DNA of 64,000 nucleotides from Lewinellaceae bacterium (GTDB taxonomy: Bacteria > Bacteroidota > Bacteroidia > Chitinophagales > Saprospiraceae), in contig JACJYB010000009.1 of NCBI GenBank assembly GCA_020636355.1, positions 110,999-174,998 on the forward strand. The letters run 5' to 3'. The translations under genes were made by a program, and so were the position numbers. Positions 1 through 9,987 of this stretch are shown here, piece by piece (the first letter of the stretch is position 1; each line of letters begins with the position of its first letter). The notes beneath the pieces were generated by a model. It was not told where the DNA came from and did no database searches. It worked only from the letters and a program-made list of their open reading frames with translations.

Positions 1-1
1 A

Positions 2-2839
2 CCATGGTGTACCATTGTCTTTAGCTTGCTTGTCCTTTCTGCCAGGGCTAGTGTTGATGTGCCTGCCGCTGCCATACAATACATCCAGCAACATGCAGAT
101 GTGTTCCATTCCCGGCCTGATGACGTCAAACAATTAAGAATTTCCAGCGCATCCCAAGGAGTCCGGGGTAATTTTTACCTCTATGTGCAACAGCAGTACC
201 AGGATCTTGATATCTACAATGCACTGGCTACCATTGCATTCTCTGCGGATCGCAAGGTGGTCTACGCTACCGGCCGTTTGGTAGACTCTCTGGAGGAGCG
301 CCTGGTTCTACCTACCGAACGAATAACACCTGGTCTGGCCATAACGAAGGTACTGGGTAGCTTGAAGGATATACCGGAAATCGTACTCACCGGCTCCAAC
401 AAAATGAAACTGTCCCTGGGCCAGGACTTGACCGATTCTCTTAGTATTCGCCTGGTGTGGTGGTCAGCAAGCCTGGGGCCAAATTTTGAATTGGCATTTG
501 AAATTGTAGTGCCGAAAGCATCGGATGTGAGGCAATATTTGGTGCGCGCTGCTGATGGGGCCATACTGCAGGACAGATCGTTATTTGTAACGTGTGGGTT
601 CGAAGGGGATTCACACGAGGAAGCTCCGGCTTTACCGTATAAAACGCAAGCGTGGTTTGGCCCGGAGAATGCTATGAACGTTTATAATGTTTATCCCCTG
701 CCTGTTGAAAGTCCGGCGCACGGTACCCGGGCGGTAGTATCCAATCCGGCCGACCCCATTGCTTCACCTTATGGATGGCATGATACCGATGGTAAAGCAG
801 GCGCTGAATTTGATGATACGGAAGGCAATAATGCGCGGGTGCAGGAAGACACGGATGGCGATGATTTGCTGGGGAAGACAGCGGATGGCGGGGAGAATCT
901 CGTATTTGACTTCCTGCTGAATGAACAACGCGCACCTATTGATAACCTCGATGCCGTACTGACAAATTTGTTTTTTTGGGTAAATCTCAATCACGATTTG
1001 TTTTACCAGTACGGATTTAAAGAAACAGACGGAAACTTTCAACAAAACAACTATGGCCGCTCCGGGAAGGGAAATGACCCGGTATTTGCGGACGCTATGG
1101 ATGGATCCGGACTAAACAATGCGCGATTTTACTCCCCGGAAGATGGCTCCGCGGGCAGAATGGAGATGTTTCTCTGGGGCACCAATGAAGCCAACCTGGA
1201 GATCAGCGGCCCGGACCAGCTTGCCGGTTCCCTGACCAGTGTGGAGTCCGACTTCAGTGCAAACAACAAGCTGGAAGATATTGGCCAGGTGGGCGGTCAG
1301 TTAGTCCTGCTTAAAGATGCACAGGGCGGAACCTATCTTGGGTGCCTGGGTACTGATCTAAGCAATGGAGCTGACTTTGCCGGCAAGATTGTACTCATCG
1401 AAAGAGGTACTTGTTTTTTTGTTGAAAAAGTCTTGCGGGCCCAGGAGCTGGGAGCCATTGCCGTAATTGTATTCAATAATGAATCCAATGAGCCCATTGT
1501 GATGGGCGGCAGCGATAGCCGGATTACCATCCCTGCTGTAATGATTTCCCGCTACGACGGCCTCAATCTCGTAAATGCCCTTTTAGCAGGGGATACCATC
1601 CAGGCGAATATATCCAAAGGTGCAGAAAACAAATACCTGGATTCCAGTCTGGATAATCTGATCATCACCCATGAATACGGTCACGGCGTATCCATACGGC
1701 TTACCGGTGGAGCGGCAGCAACCTCTTGCCTCGAAAATGAGGAGCAAATGGGCGAAGGCTGGAGCGATTATTTTGGGTTGCTATTTACCACCGACTGGAA
1801 TGTTGCCCAACCGCAGGACAAAAGAGGTGTGGGAACGTGGCTTTCCAGGGAAAATACCGATGGGAGGGGGATCAGACCTTATCCCTATTCCTACGATTTA
1901 TCGATTAACCCACTTAATTACAGCAATATTAATAACCTTGCAGTGCCTCATGGTGTAGGGACAGTATGGTGTTCGATGTTGTGGGATATGACCTGGGAAA
2001 TTATCGGTACCGAAGGGGTAAGTAACGACTGGTACCACGGCGAAGGTGGTAACAATATAGCGCTGCAGCTGGTCATCGAAGCGTTGAAACTCCAACCTTG
2101 TCTGCCCGGCTTTGTCGATGGCAGGGATGCCATCATTCAGGCGGATGAACAATTGTACGGAGGAAAGCATCTTTACGCGATCTGGAAAGCATTTTCCAGA
2201 CGAGGCTTGGGAGCAAACGCTCTGGAAAACTCACCATTTACGGTATTGGATGGTGTGGCCAACTACGATATGCCGGAAAATTTCAAAACGAAAATTGAAT
2301 TATTAAACGCCCAGGACAGCATCCGGCAGGTCAATGTTACCTGGAGGACCATCGCTGAATTTGACAACGATCATTTCATCCTGGAGCGCAAAACCGGAGC
2401 TGGTAATTATTCGGAAATCGCCCAAATACCCGGGCTATTATTTGATGTTCAGGGACGTGACTTGCGGGTGGCGGACCCCAATATCCAGACAGGCAACCGG
2501 TACCGGTATCGCCTAAGTAGTGTTGACACCAGAGGTTTGTCCTCTGTTTTGGATTATACCGACGTCTACATAATTCCGGTAGATGGTCTGGTAGCCTATC
2601 CGAATCCCGTAAATAATGGCCGGATCAACATCAAAATTGCATCGGATATCCAGAGCCCGGTGGAAATAAATCTCTACGGAGTGGATGGGAAGCGCTATTT
2701 CCATCAGGAGTTTGCTGATCCTGAAGTTTTGTACACATCTTATCCGGTGGAAGTCAGGGGAATAAGTTCAGGTACTTATTTCATCCAGTTGATTTATGCG
2801 GACGAGGTGGTGTCCCGGAAAATTCAGGTGATACAATAG
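2..2839 (+). CDS. M36 (fungalysin-like) secreted zinc metallopeptidase with PA domain and T9SS tail, 5' partial
   Basis: Secreted endopeptidase of the fungalysin family. The frame is open to the left window edge, where a hydrophobic stretch (IVFSLLVLSA) looks like the end of a signal peptide, so the true start lies outside; the first in-window start codon is a TTG at 26 and should not be taken as the start. Counting from 26, a propeptide occupies roughly residues 10-200, a protease-associated (PA) insert about 430-520, the zinc motif HEYGH is at 549-553 and the third-ligand motif EGWSD follows about 28 residues on. The last ~80 residues (YPNPVNNG...) match a T9SS C-terminal sorting domain, so export across the outer membrane is expected. 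A close paralogue follows 124 bp downstream in the same orientation. Confidence 0.92.
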   Translation, partial: PWCTIVFSLLVLSARASVDVPAAAIQYIQQHADVFHSRPDDVKQLRISSASQGVRGNFYLYVQQQYQDLDIYNALATIAFSADRKVVYATGRLVDSLEERLVLPTERITPGLAITKVLGSLKDIPEIVLTGSNKMKLSLGQDLTDSLSIRLVWWSASLGPNFELAFEIVVPKASDVRQYLVRAADGAILQDRSLFVTCGFEGDSHEEAPALPYKTQAWFGPENAMNVYNVYPLPVESPAHGTRAVVSNPADPIASPYGWHDTDGKAGAEFDDTEGNNARVQEDTDGDDLLGKTADGGENLVFDFLLNEQRAPIDNLDAVLTNLFFWVNLNHDLFYQYGFKETDGNFQQNNYGRSGKGNDPVFADAMDGSGLNNARFYSPEDGSAGRMEMFLWGTNEANLEISGPDQLAGSLTSVESDFSANNKLEDIGQVGGQLVLLKDAQGGTYLGCLGTDLSNGADFAGKIVLIERGTCFFVEKVLRAQELGAIAVIVFNNESNEPIVMGGSDSRITIPAVMISRYDGLNLVNALLAGDTIQANISKGAENKYLDSSLDNLIITHEYGHGVSIRLTGGAAATSCLENEEQMGEGWSDYFGLLFTTDWNVAQPQDKRGVGTWLSRENTDGRGIRPYPYSYDLSINPLNYSNINNLAVPHGVGTVWCSMLWDMTWEIIGTEGVSNDWYHGEGGNNIALQLVIEALKLQPCLPGFVDGRDAIIQADEQLYGGKHLYAIWKAFSRRGLGANALENSPFTVLDGVANYDMPENFKTKIELLNAQDSIRQVNVTWRTIAEFDNDHFILERKTGAGNYSEIAQIPGLLFDVQGRDLRVADPNIQTGNRYRYRLSSVDTRGLSSVLDYTDVYIIPVDGLVAYPNPVNNGRINIKIASDIQSPVEINLYGVDGKRYFHQEFADPEVLYTSYPVEVRGISSGTYFIQLIYADEVVSRKIQVIQ

Positions 2840-2963
2840 ATTTGGAAAGTGGCCGGGAATCCATCAAGCGGAGATTGATGAGGTAGTATACATTACCAGC
2901 TCTCCGGAAAAAGAATGTTATGGTTTAGATTAACTATCTTTAATACAAGTCGGATCTTCCAAT

Positions 2964-5780
2964 ATGATTCGAATTATTCATATCACACTTTGGATTCTGC
3001 TTGCTACTGCAATCCATGCCAATGCCAGTGATGACCTCTCATCCAAAGCGATCGGCTATATTCGAAGTCATCCTGAGATCGTTCAGGCAGATCTCGGGGA
3101 CCTGAAAGAGTTACGGATTGGTGGAAAAGCCAGTGGTCTAGCTGGACATCAATACATTTACGTTCAGCAGCAGAAAGACGGTGTTGATATTCACCAGGCT
3201 TCTGTTACGGTGTGTTTTGGTCCTGGTCAACAAGTTCTTTCAGTCCATGGCACCTTCGTTGCCCATCTGAACGAGAAGCTAAAAGACAAGGGGTATTATC
3301 TGTCTCCAGGTGACATCCTTTCCAGGTATCAAAGCACCTATCAACCGGGAATCGCAATAAATCAAAAGGTGTCAAGCAAAGCAGAATATGACCGGACTGC
3401 TGATCCCCGGAAAGTATGGTGGAATATTTCCCAAGATGAATACATTCTGGTCTACGAAATAATTATACATATCCCGAAGGATGTGCGGAAAATCATTTAT
3501 GATGCCAGTACCGGCGAAATACTGGAAGATAAATCCCTGTATCAGGCTTGCCGGTTTGAAATTCCTGCTAGTGCGTCGCTGCCTGGCCCCAGTGAAAATA
3601 GCAGTGCATCTTCGGAATTCGGCGATCCGGTTAACAGCTACCGGGTGTTTCCATTGGGCAGTGAAAATCCGTCCCGGGGAGACCGGGTACTTTTATCTAA
3701 TCCGTCAGATCCGGTTGCATCTCCTTACGGATGGCACGATACGGATGGAACGCCGGGTGCGGAATTTCTGACCACAAAAGGAAATAATGCGGAGGTCGCG
3801 GAAGACGAGGATGGGGACAACCTCCCTGGCCAGATGGCCGATGGAGGTGCGTCTCTGGAATTTGATTTTCCCATGGCAACCGACGCCACTCCTATGGCCA
3901 ACCTGAATGCCTCCCTGACCAATACCTTCTATTGGATGAATATCAATCACGATGTGTTTTATCATTATGGATTTCAGGAAAGGGACGGCAATTTTCAAAG
4001 GAATAATTATGGTCAAGCAGGTTTGGCAAATGACCCGGTTCAGGTGGATGCACTGGACGGAGGCAATCTGAATAACGCCCGTTTCTATGCACCGGCTGAT
4101 GGGGCACCCGGACGCCTCGAACTATTTTTATGGGGCGCCAATCGGGCAAATCTTATTCTAAACCGCAGGGGACAATCCCAAAAGCAAGTAACCAGCATTG
4201 AGTCCAATTTTGGGGCGCAAAATAAACTGCAACGGTTGGGTGGAATAACCGGCCCTTTGTCATTGGTGATAGATGGTGACGCAGGTACACATTGGGGATG
4301 CCCTGATGGGGGATTAACCACAGGATCGCAAATTTCCGGCAAAATTGCCGTTGTTCAAAAAGGTATGTGTCCGAACCTGGATAAAATATTGAATTTGCAG
4401 GAACAGGGGGCAACAGGAGTAATTGTGGTCAATGATATTCCCGGAGACCCCATTCTAATGAATGGCTCAGGTACCACCGTGGTCATTCCTGCCGTCATGA
4501 TTTCGAAGGAGGATGGCAAATCGCTTATTAATGATCTGAAGAATGGCATAGAATATACAGCAAGGCTTTCGAATGGGCCGCAGGACCAATTTCGTGATCC
4601 CGGATTTGATAACGCCATCCTGACGCATGAGTTTGGCCATGGTATTTCTTCCCGATTGACTGGCGGGCCTGCCAACACCGACTGCTTGGACAACGAATTG
4701 CAGTTGAGTGAAGGCTGGAGCGATTACTTTGCGTTGATGCTCACTACGGACTGGAAAAGTGCCCGTGCGGAAGACCCCAGGACTATTGGAGCCTGGCTGC
4801 TTGCTCAAGACTCAACCGGATTAAGAAAGTACCCCTATTCGTATTCGAAAGGGGTCAATCTTCTATTATACGACGACCTGTATTTGATGGAAATACCGCA
4901 TGGAGTCGGTGCATTATGGTGCTCCATGCTGTGGGATATGACCTGGAGTATCATCTGGCAGGAGGGCATCAGCCAGGATATCTACCTGGGCACGGGCGGC
5001 AATAACATTGCCTTGCGGCTGGTTATGGAAGGATTGAAGATCCAACCCTGCGGGGCTACTTTTACCGAAGCCAGGGATGCCATTTTGGATGCTGATGTTT
5101 ATCTCTATGGTTCCCGCCATCACCAGGCCATCTGGTGGGCTTTTGCCCGCAGAGGATTGGGCGTTGGAGCTATTGCCTTGCGAGATTATTCCAGTTTTTA
5201 TGAAGCCAGTCATGAGACTCCGTCGAACAGCGAAACTAAAATTGAGTTTCTTAAAGCAGTTGACAGTCTGGGTGTTGTCGTGGTTACCTGGAATACCATC
5301 CAGGAGTTTGACAACAAAATATTTGTGCTGGAAAAAAGAGAGCCCCTGACGAAGTATCGTGAAATTGCCCGTTTTCCGGGTCTTACACTGGACGTAAAAG
5401 GAAGGTCATTCCGATTTTTAGACGACCAGGTTGCGAAGGGAGGTTTTTATTCCTACCAACTGGGTTTATACGATATCCAAGATCAATGGAAGATCCTGGA
5501 AACAACTTCTGTACAATTATCTGATTACGATCAGCTGGCCTTATTTCCCAACCCGGTTATTTCCGGTCGGTTCATTGCCCGCCTGGGTCCGGCTGTGCAC
5601 CAGGTTAAACAAATCAGGGTACTATCTGGAACGGGCACAGAGGTATTTGTTCAAGATTATTCGTCCGGCCAGGACCGGCAAATTGAAATTGCGCTACCAC
5701 CGTTACCGGCCGGTATCTATTTAGTTCAATTGATAACCGACACAAAGTCACTGGTTAGGAAATTGCAAATACTGAATTGA
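2964..5780 (+). CDS. M36 (fungalysin-like) secreted zinc metallopeptidase with PA domain and T9SS tail, paralogue
   Basis: Complete paralogue of the preceding peptidase, 938 aa. It starts with a signal peptide (MIRIIHITLWILLATAIHANA), followed by the propeptide, the catalytic domain with a PA insert at about residues 430-525, zinc motif HEFGH at 555-559 and downstream EGWSD. Conserved blocks such as SPYGWHDTDG and NNYG are shared with the upstream copy along the whole length. The C-terminal ~75 residues (LFPNPVISG...) are a T9SS sorting domain. Family knowledge indicates a secreted, broad-specificity zinc endopeptidase activated by propeptide removal. The gene converges with the minus-strand discoidin gene 22 bp downstream. 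Confidence 0.93.
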   Translation: MIRIIHITLWILLATAIHANASDDLSSKAIGYIRSHPEIVQADLGDLKELRIGGKASGLAGHQYIYVQQQKDGVDIHQASVTVCFGPGQQVLSVHGTFVAHLNEKLKDKGYYLSPGDILSRYQSTYQPGIAINQKVSSKAEYDRTADPRKVWWNISQDEYILVYEIIIHIPKDVRKIIYDASTGEILEDKSLYQACRFEIPASASLPGPSENSSASSEFGDPVNSYRVFPLGSENPSRGDRVLLSNPSDPVASPYGWHDTDGTPGAEFLTTKGNNAEVAEDEDGDNLPGQMADGGASLEFDFPMATDATPMANLNASLTNTFYWMNINHDVFYHYGFQERDGNFQRNNYGQAGLANDPVQVDALDGGNLNNARFYAPADGAPGRLELFLWGANRANLILNRRGQSQKQVTSIESNFGAQNKLQRLGGITGPLSLVIDGDAGTHWGCPDGGLTTGSQISGKIAVVQKGMCPNLDKILNLQEQGATGVIVVNDIPGDPILMNGSGTTVVIPAVMISKEDGKSLINDLKNGIEYTARLSNGPQDQFRDPGFDNAILTHEFGHGISSRLTGGPANTDCLDNELQLSEGWSDYFALMLTTDWKSARAEDPRTIGAWLLAQDSTGLRKYPYSYSKGVNLLLYDDLYLMEIPHGVGALWCSMLWDMTWSIIWQEGISQDIYLGTGGNNIALRLVMEGLKIQPCGATFTEARDAILDADVYLYGSRHHQAIWWAFARRGLGVGAIALRDYSSFYEASHETPSNSETKIEFLKAVDSLGVVVVTWNTIQEFDNKIFVLEKREPLTKYREIARFPGLTLDVKGRSFRFLDDQVAKGGFYSYQLGLYDIQDQWKILETTSVQLSDYDQLALFPNPVISGRFIARLGPAVHQVKQIRVLSGTGTEVFVQDYSSGQDRQIEIALPPLPAGIYLVQLITDTKSLVRKLQILN

Positions 5781-5802
5781 TCGCAGCTTCAAAGGTCCCG
5801 GC

Positions 5803-6576
5803 TTACTCTATTTTTAGCAACGGCAACCGGGTTCGATAATCGCCCTGGCTGATCAGAATCTGATAAAGTCCGGTTTTCCAATTCGATCCACCCAGATTTA
5901 CGGTCTGTTCTGCGCCACCTGCTAGCTGTCCCTGGTCCACCGCGCGCCCCAGTACATCCACGATTTGGTAGTGGATGGGACGGTCATCCGCCGACTGAAT
6001 GGTCAATGTTGATGCTGTTGTAAAAGGATTTGGGAATACCTGCGCTTGCAGGGGAGAGGAAGGATCATTCCAGTTAGCCAATGTAGTTAGTTGGCTGGTG
6101 GATGCCGAGGCTTCTGCTTCAATGCGGATCTCGGAGAAACCGGCACAACTGCCTCCCTGATTGGCGATCACGGTAATCAGCAAATACCGGGCGACGATTC
6201 CCTGTAGATCCGGGCCAGCCTGTCCTTCGTAAATGGATTTTCCCGTTGCCTTAGCCAGGGTGGTATTGCCAAATGTTTTCCACTCAGCGCCCGTGTCTGA
6301 ATAATCGATTGCAATTTCCGCAAGGCCCCAGTCCAGATGAGCAGGGTCATTCAGATTCCAGAAATGGGTATTGAATAACATATGGGGAGCGCCGAAATCA
6401 TAGAGTATCCAGTGTGATTCACCACGTATGCTGTTCGGGCTGGCAGACCTATCGCAAGAAATCCACCCGTCAAACCAGGTGGTGGAATGCCGGTCCGGGT
6501 AACATTGTCCATATCCCCGTACCGAAGACAAAGCAAAAATTGCAATCAATTCTAGCGTGTATACGATCGTTTTCAT
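5803..6576 (-). CDS. secreted discoidin (F5/8 type C)-like protein with T9SS sorting domain
   Basis: 257 aa exported protein. Residues 1-23 form a signal peptide ending at VRGYGQ. Residues about 30-150 look like a galactose-binding-like (F5/8 type C) fold: phrases such as WILYDFG, AEWKTFG and ARYLLITV are typical of discoidin domains. The C-terminal ~75 residues (VFPNPFTTAS... to PLLKIE) are a T9SS sorting domain. It starts only 13 bp after the DUF1501 gene stop and is the last gene of a DUF1800-DUF1501-discoidin operon. The likely role is surface carbohydrate or matrix binding; no catalytic residues are evident. Confidence 0.75.
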   Translation of the reverse strand: MKTIVYTLELIAIFALSSVRGYGQCYPDRHSTTWFDGWISCDRSASPNSIRGESHWILYDFGAPHMLFNTHFWNLNDPAHLDWGLAEIAIDYSDTGAEWKTFGNTTLAKATGKSIYEGQAGPDLQGIVARYLLITVIANQGGSCAGFSEIRIEAEASASTSQLTTLANWNDPSSPLQAQVFPNPFTTASTLTIQSADDRPIHYQIVDVLGRAVDQGQLAGGAEQTVNLGGSNWKTGLYQILISQGDYRTRLPLLKIE

Positions 6577-6589
6577 TCTTCCGTAGGTT

Positions 6590-7990
6590 TTAAATGGTTA
6601 AGAATCCCAGCGGAGCGCCGGTTCCGGAATAAAAATTTGAAAGATTGGGAAACAACGTGCCGAGTTCGCTGGAGGACACCCCAAACCACAAGGCCATTTC
6701 CGCAAAATACTGGTCCACGGAAGTGGATGGGATCAGCACGCCACCGCCGATTTCCAGATCGCTTTCCAATTCCAGCGAGGGATAGGTGCCGTAAACCTTG
6801 CCCCCTTTAACACCACCGCCCATCACCAGAACATTGCCTCCCCAGGCATGGTCGGTTCCATTTCCATTTGAAGTCAATGTTCTGCCAAATTCGGATATGG
6901 AGAAAGTGGTCACCTGATCGGTCATGTTCAATTCCTGCAAAGCAGCATAAAACTCACCCAGCGCTGTACTCAAAACCGGTAACATATCCTGTTGGCTTTG
7001 CAATACCTCGTCATGGTGATCCCAGCCACCATAATCGACAAAAAAGATTTGTCGCTGGACATTGAGCGTCTGCTGGACGGCAATGGTTCGGGCGATCATT
7101 TCAAAGCTCTTGCTCAGGTAGTTATCGGAAAAAGAGGTTCCTATGACAGATTGCGACAGCGCGCTTTCAAACTCGATGTGCGCATCCCGTGAATCACGAA
7201 TGACATCAGCATAGGTCTTTTTGAAGATGTCCTGGTAATTGTATTCCAATAAGCTGTCGATGGCCTGCGTCCGCATCCGGTCGAATACATTCCATTCGTC
7301 TGTAACACCATACCCATAGATACCAACACTTCCATTGTACGGGTCGATGGCATATTCTATGGTGTTTTGACCGGACTGAAAAATATTGGTGCCGGACAAA
7401 GAGATATTCATGGAAATACGCTGATTGGTGTTCATATCGTGAATCATGTCCGCGATCTTTCCTCCCCAGCCTACGGAAGAACGTTCGTGTGGAAAACCGG
7501 TCTGCCATTGCTGGCTCTGATCCGAGTGACTGAATAACCCCAATGGGAGTAGTTTTTGCTGATACGAATTAAAATCTTCCTTGGTCGTTGGCTGAATCAG
7601 CGTTCCCACATTCGAAATGAATGCCAGATGATTGTCTTCAAATAATTGATGCACTGCGGTCATCGATGGGTGCACGCCTAGCTGCATGCTGTTATTGGTG
7701 CCTTTTAATGCAAGCAAATCCTCCTGAGGCAAAGCGAGGTTCGACCGGGTATTGGCGTAAACCTGGTAGGATGCATTATCCCTGGGTACCAGCATATTGA
7801 AGGAATCATTTCCTCCGGACTGCATCAAACAGACCAGCGCTTTATAATCGCCGGCAGCCGCTACGGCCGAATTGGCCATTGCCGCAGCATTAATGGCCTT
7901 CATATTGATGAGGGAATTGTAGAGTGTGGCATAACCCATAGCGCCACAGCCCAATTGCCCGATGAATTTTCTTCTGGAAATATTTTTCAT
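6590..7990 (-). CDS. DUF1501 domain-containing protein, Tat-exported
   Basis: 466 aa from the ATG at 7990. This start is preferred over an upstream in-frame start at 8074 because it places a twin-arginine signal (SRRKFIGQLG, Arg6-Arg7) at the N-terminus and leaves 19 bp from the preceding stop. DUF1501 proteins belong to the alkaline-phosphatase/sulfatase-like superfamily; typical blocks are LVCLMQSGGNDSFNMLVPRD near residue 45, DYGGWDHHDE and TFSISEFGRTL with DHAWGGN. The biochemical activity is unknown. It is nearly always next to a DUF1800 gene, as here, and the pair is abundant in Bacteroidota and Planctomycetota. Confidence 0.9.
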   Translation of the reverse strand: MKNISRRKFIGQLGCGAMGYATLYNSLINMKAINAAAMANSAVAAAGDYKALVCLMQSGGNDSFNMLVPRDNASYQVYANTRSNLALPQEDLLALKGTNNSMQLGVHPSMTAVHQLFEDNHLAFISNVGTLIQPTTKEDFNSYQQKLLPLGLFSHSDQSQQWQTGFPHERSSVGWGGKIADMIHDMNTNQRISMNISLSGTNIFQSGQNTIEYAIDPYNGSVGIYGYGVTDEWNVFDRMRTQAIDSLLEYNYQDIFKKTYADVIRDSRDAHIEFESALSQSVIGTSFSDNYLSKSFEMIARTIAVQQTLNVQRQIFFVDYGGWDHHDEVLQSQQDMLPVLSTALGEFYAALQELNMTDQVTTFSISEFGRTLTSNGNGTDHAWGGNVLVMGGGVKGGKVYGTYPSLELESDLEIGGGVLIPSTSVDQYFAEMALWFGVSSSELGTLFPNLSNFYSGTGAPLGFLTI

Positions 7991-8009
7991 AGTGTCGTTG
8001 GTGTTTCGA

Positions 8010-9800
8010 TTATTTGAAAATGGCATAGTCCGGTGAGATAAGCAGAAGGTATAATGCCAGTCGAACCCGGTCATCGCGGTAGTCGCCGCGCTGGATGGGC
8101 TCCAAGGCCGATTTGATGATACTGCGGGTCCGGTCGGTCAGTTGTCCATGGGTGAAAAGGACGTCGAGCCGGTTGAGCAGTACTTCCGGATCACGAGCCA
8201 AAGGGGTTAGCTCATCGGTGTTCAGGACCACCCAGGGCTGGTCTTCCCAATTGGCCATTACATAATTGGACGCGGTCCAGTTGTTCACCTGGTTGATGTA
8301 TCCTACACTGGTTTTGGTATTGTGTATCTGGAACTCCGGTGCAATCAAGCTCTGTTGGGCAATCGGTCCAATGGGTTGATAATCGGGAAGAAAAAAGTTA
8401 AAAACGCTGGGTGCGCCCAATGGCGCCTGGCCGGTTGCTTCCCAAAAGTCATAGCCGATGTTCCAGAATTTATTATCGTATTGTTCAAGCGGTAAAGCCT
8501 GACTGAATTGGGTGTAACGGATCAATGGTTCAACCAGTTTGCCGTGCGTAGGTGATTCCAGCGCAGCACAGGTGCGGGCTTCGGGATCCAGGAGTATGGC
8601 CCGGATCACCGCCTTCATGTCTCCGCGCTCGCCCTGACCATTATCGTTAAATGCTTGGGTGACCCGCGCCACGTAAGCCGGAGAAGGATTGGAGGTAACC
8701 ATTCGCTGAATCAACTGCTTGCCTATAAATGGTCCAACATTGGGATGCATAAACAGGGTATGGATGGCTTCAGCGATGTCTGCCATGCCGGATTGTCCAG
8801 ATGCGATGGTGTAATTGCCGACAATGATTTTTTCACCAGGCTCATGCCAATCTTCGTACATCCGCATGGGATGTGTCATATCGCCAACCCAGATGCCCAG
8901 CCCAAATTCCGCACCATCTACATATTCATTAGGGACTACGCCGGACAGGCCCAGGCCGGTAAAGACTTTAGCCAGGTTTTTGATGTCCTGCTGACCGTAC
9001 GTGGGCATCCAATTTCCTGATCCGTCGGTTTTTCTGGAACCATCTTCATTGAGTTCATACAATCCGATGCTGAAAAGCTGCATGATCTCCCGAGCGAAAT
9101 TTTCATCGGGGTGAATATTTTCTTCTTCGATGGTCTTGGGATTGTTTAGATGACTCAGGTAAAAGCCCATCGCCGGATGGAGGGCGACATCCATCAGGAG
9201 GTCTTCATAGTTGCCAAAAGCATTTTTATTGAAGAGATCGTAATAGCTGGCCAATCCATCGCCAAATCCGGAGAGATCCGAGTTCATTGAGATAACAAAG
9301 ATTTCGCTTAATGCCAAAGCAACCCGTTCACGGACCTTCTGACTTTCACCACCGGTCATAAGATGATGCCAGTAACCATACTGAAAAGCAGACCAGTATG
9401 GCCGGTACCCCACGTCGCTGGAGTCACCCCCATTTGCTAGGAAATTTGTAACGATTTCCTGGTAAATGGACATGGTTACCGGTAAGACATAAGATGGTTG
9501 GGAGGCCAGTTGCTCGTCCAACCATTGCGCTGACCCTTCATCAGCGACTTTCTGGATTAGTTCCAGGTTTGCTCCCAGGGTTGCCTGTGCCAGAAACCGG
9601 GACGCATCCATTCTTGGGCCATCCAGACCGTCTCCACAGATGGTCTTATAACCATCAGCCGTCTGGGTCCAGTTCGGCGGTGTATAGGACGAACTGGTTA
9701 AAACCGTTATCCCGTTGCAGTTTCCGCCTCCCAGAGTAACGGTTTGAGCAAAAGCCGAAGCAATAAGTAGACTTAGGCTACAGAGTAATAACCAACGCAT
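8010..9800 (-). CDS. DUF1800 domain-containing secreted protein
   Basis: 596 aa with a signal peptide (MRWLLLCSLSLLIASAFAQ). The DUF1800 domain covers most of the mature protein: RFLAQATLG near residue 67, HPAMGFYLSHLNN, and the characteristic PDENFAREIMQLFSIGLYEL block around 232-251. Function is not established; these proteins co-occur with DUF1501 partners and are thought to act at the cell surface. It is the first gene of the three-gene minus-strand operon, and the 187 bp upstream should hold the promoter. No T9SS tail is present, unlike the third gene. Confidence 0.88.
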   Translation of the reverse strand: MRWLLLCSLSLLIASAFAQTVTLGGGNCNGITVLTSSSYTPPNWTQTADGYKTICGDGLDGPRMDASRFLAQATLGANLELIQKVADEGSAQWLDEQLASQPSYVLPVTMSIYQEIVTNFLANGGDSSDVGYRPYWSAFQYGYWHHLMTGGESQKVRERVALALSEIFVISMNSDLSGFGDGLASYYDLFNKNAFGNYEDLLMDVALHPAMGFYLSHLNNPKTIEEENIHPDENFAREIMQLFSIGLYELNEDGSRKTDGSGNWMPTYGQQDIKNLAKVFTGLGLSGVVPNEYVDGAEFGLGIWVGDMTHPMRMYEDWHEPGEKIIVGNYTIASGQSGMADIAEAIHTLFMHPNVGPFIGKQLIQRMVTSNPSPAYVARVTQAFNDNGQGERGDMKAVIRAILLDPEARTCAALESPTHGKLVEPLIRYTQFSQALPLEQYDNKFWNIGYDFWEATGQAPLGAPSVFNFFLPDYQPIGPIAQQSLIAPEFQIHNTKTSVGYINQVNNWTASNYVMANWEDQPWVVLNTDELTPLARDPEVLLNRLDVLFTHGQLTDRTRSIIKSALEPIQRGDYRDDRVRLALYLLLISPDYAIFK

Positions 9801-9987
9801 AAATTGAATTTTTAAGGATTGCCAGAGAATGCCGAAAGCAGTATGGAAATGGGGTTACAAATGAACAACGATGTACTTTAGGCTTGTAATATATAAACTA
9901 ATAGAATTTGTTCGGTCAGCGATTACTTTTTCCATGCACTAAGGTACGGACGGTGCCAATTTATCGATATGCATCGGATAAAGAGCT

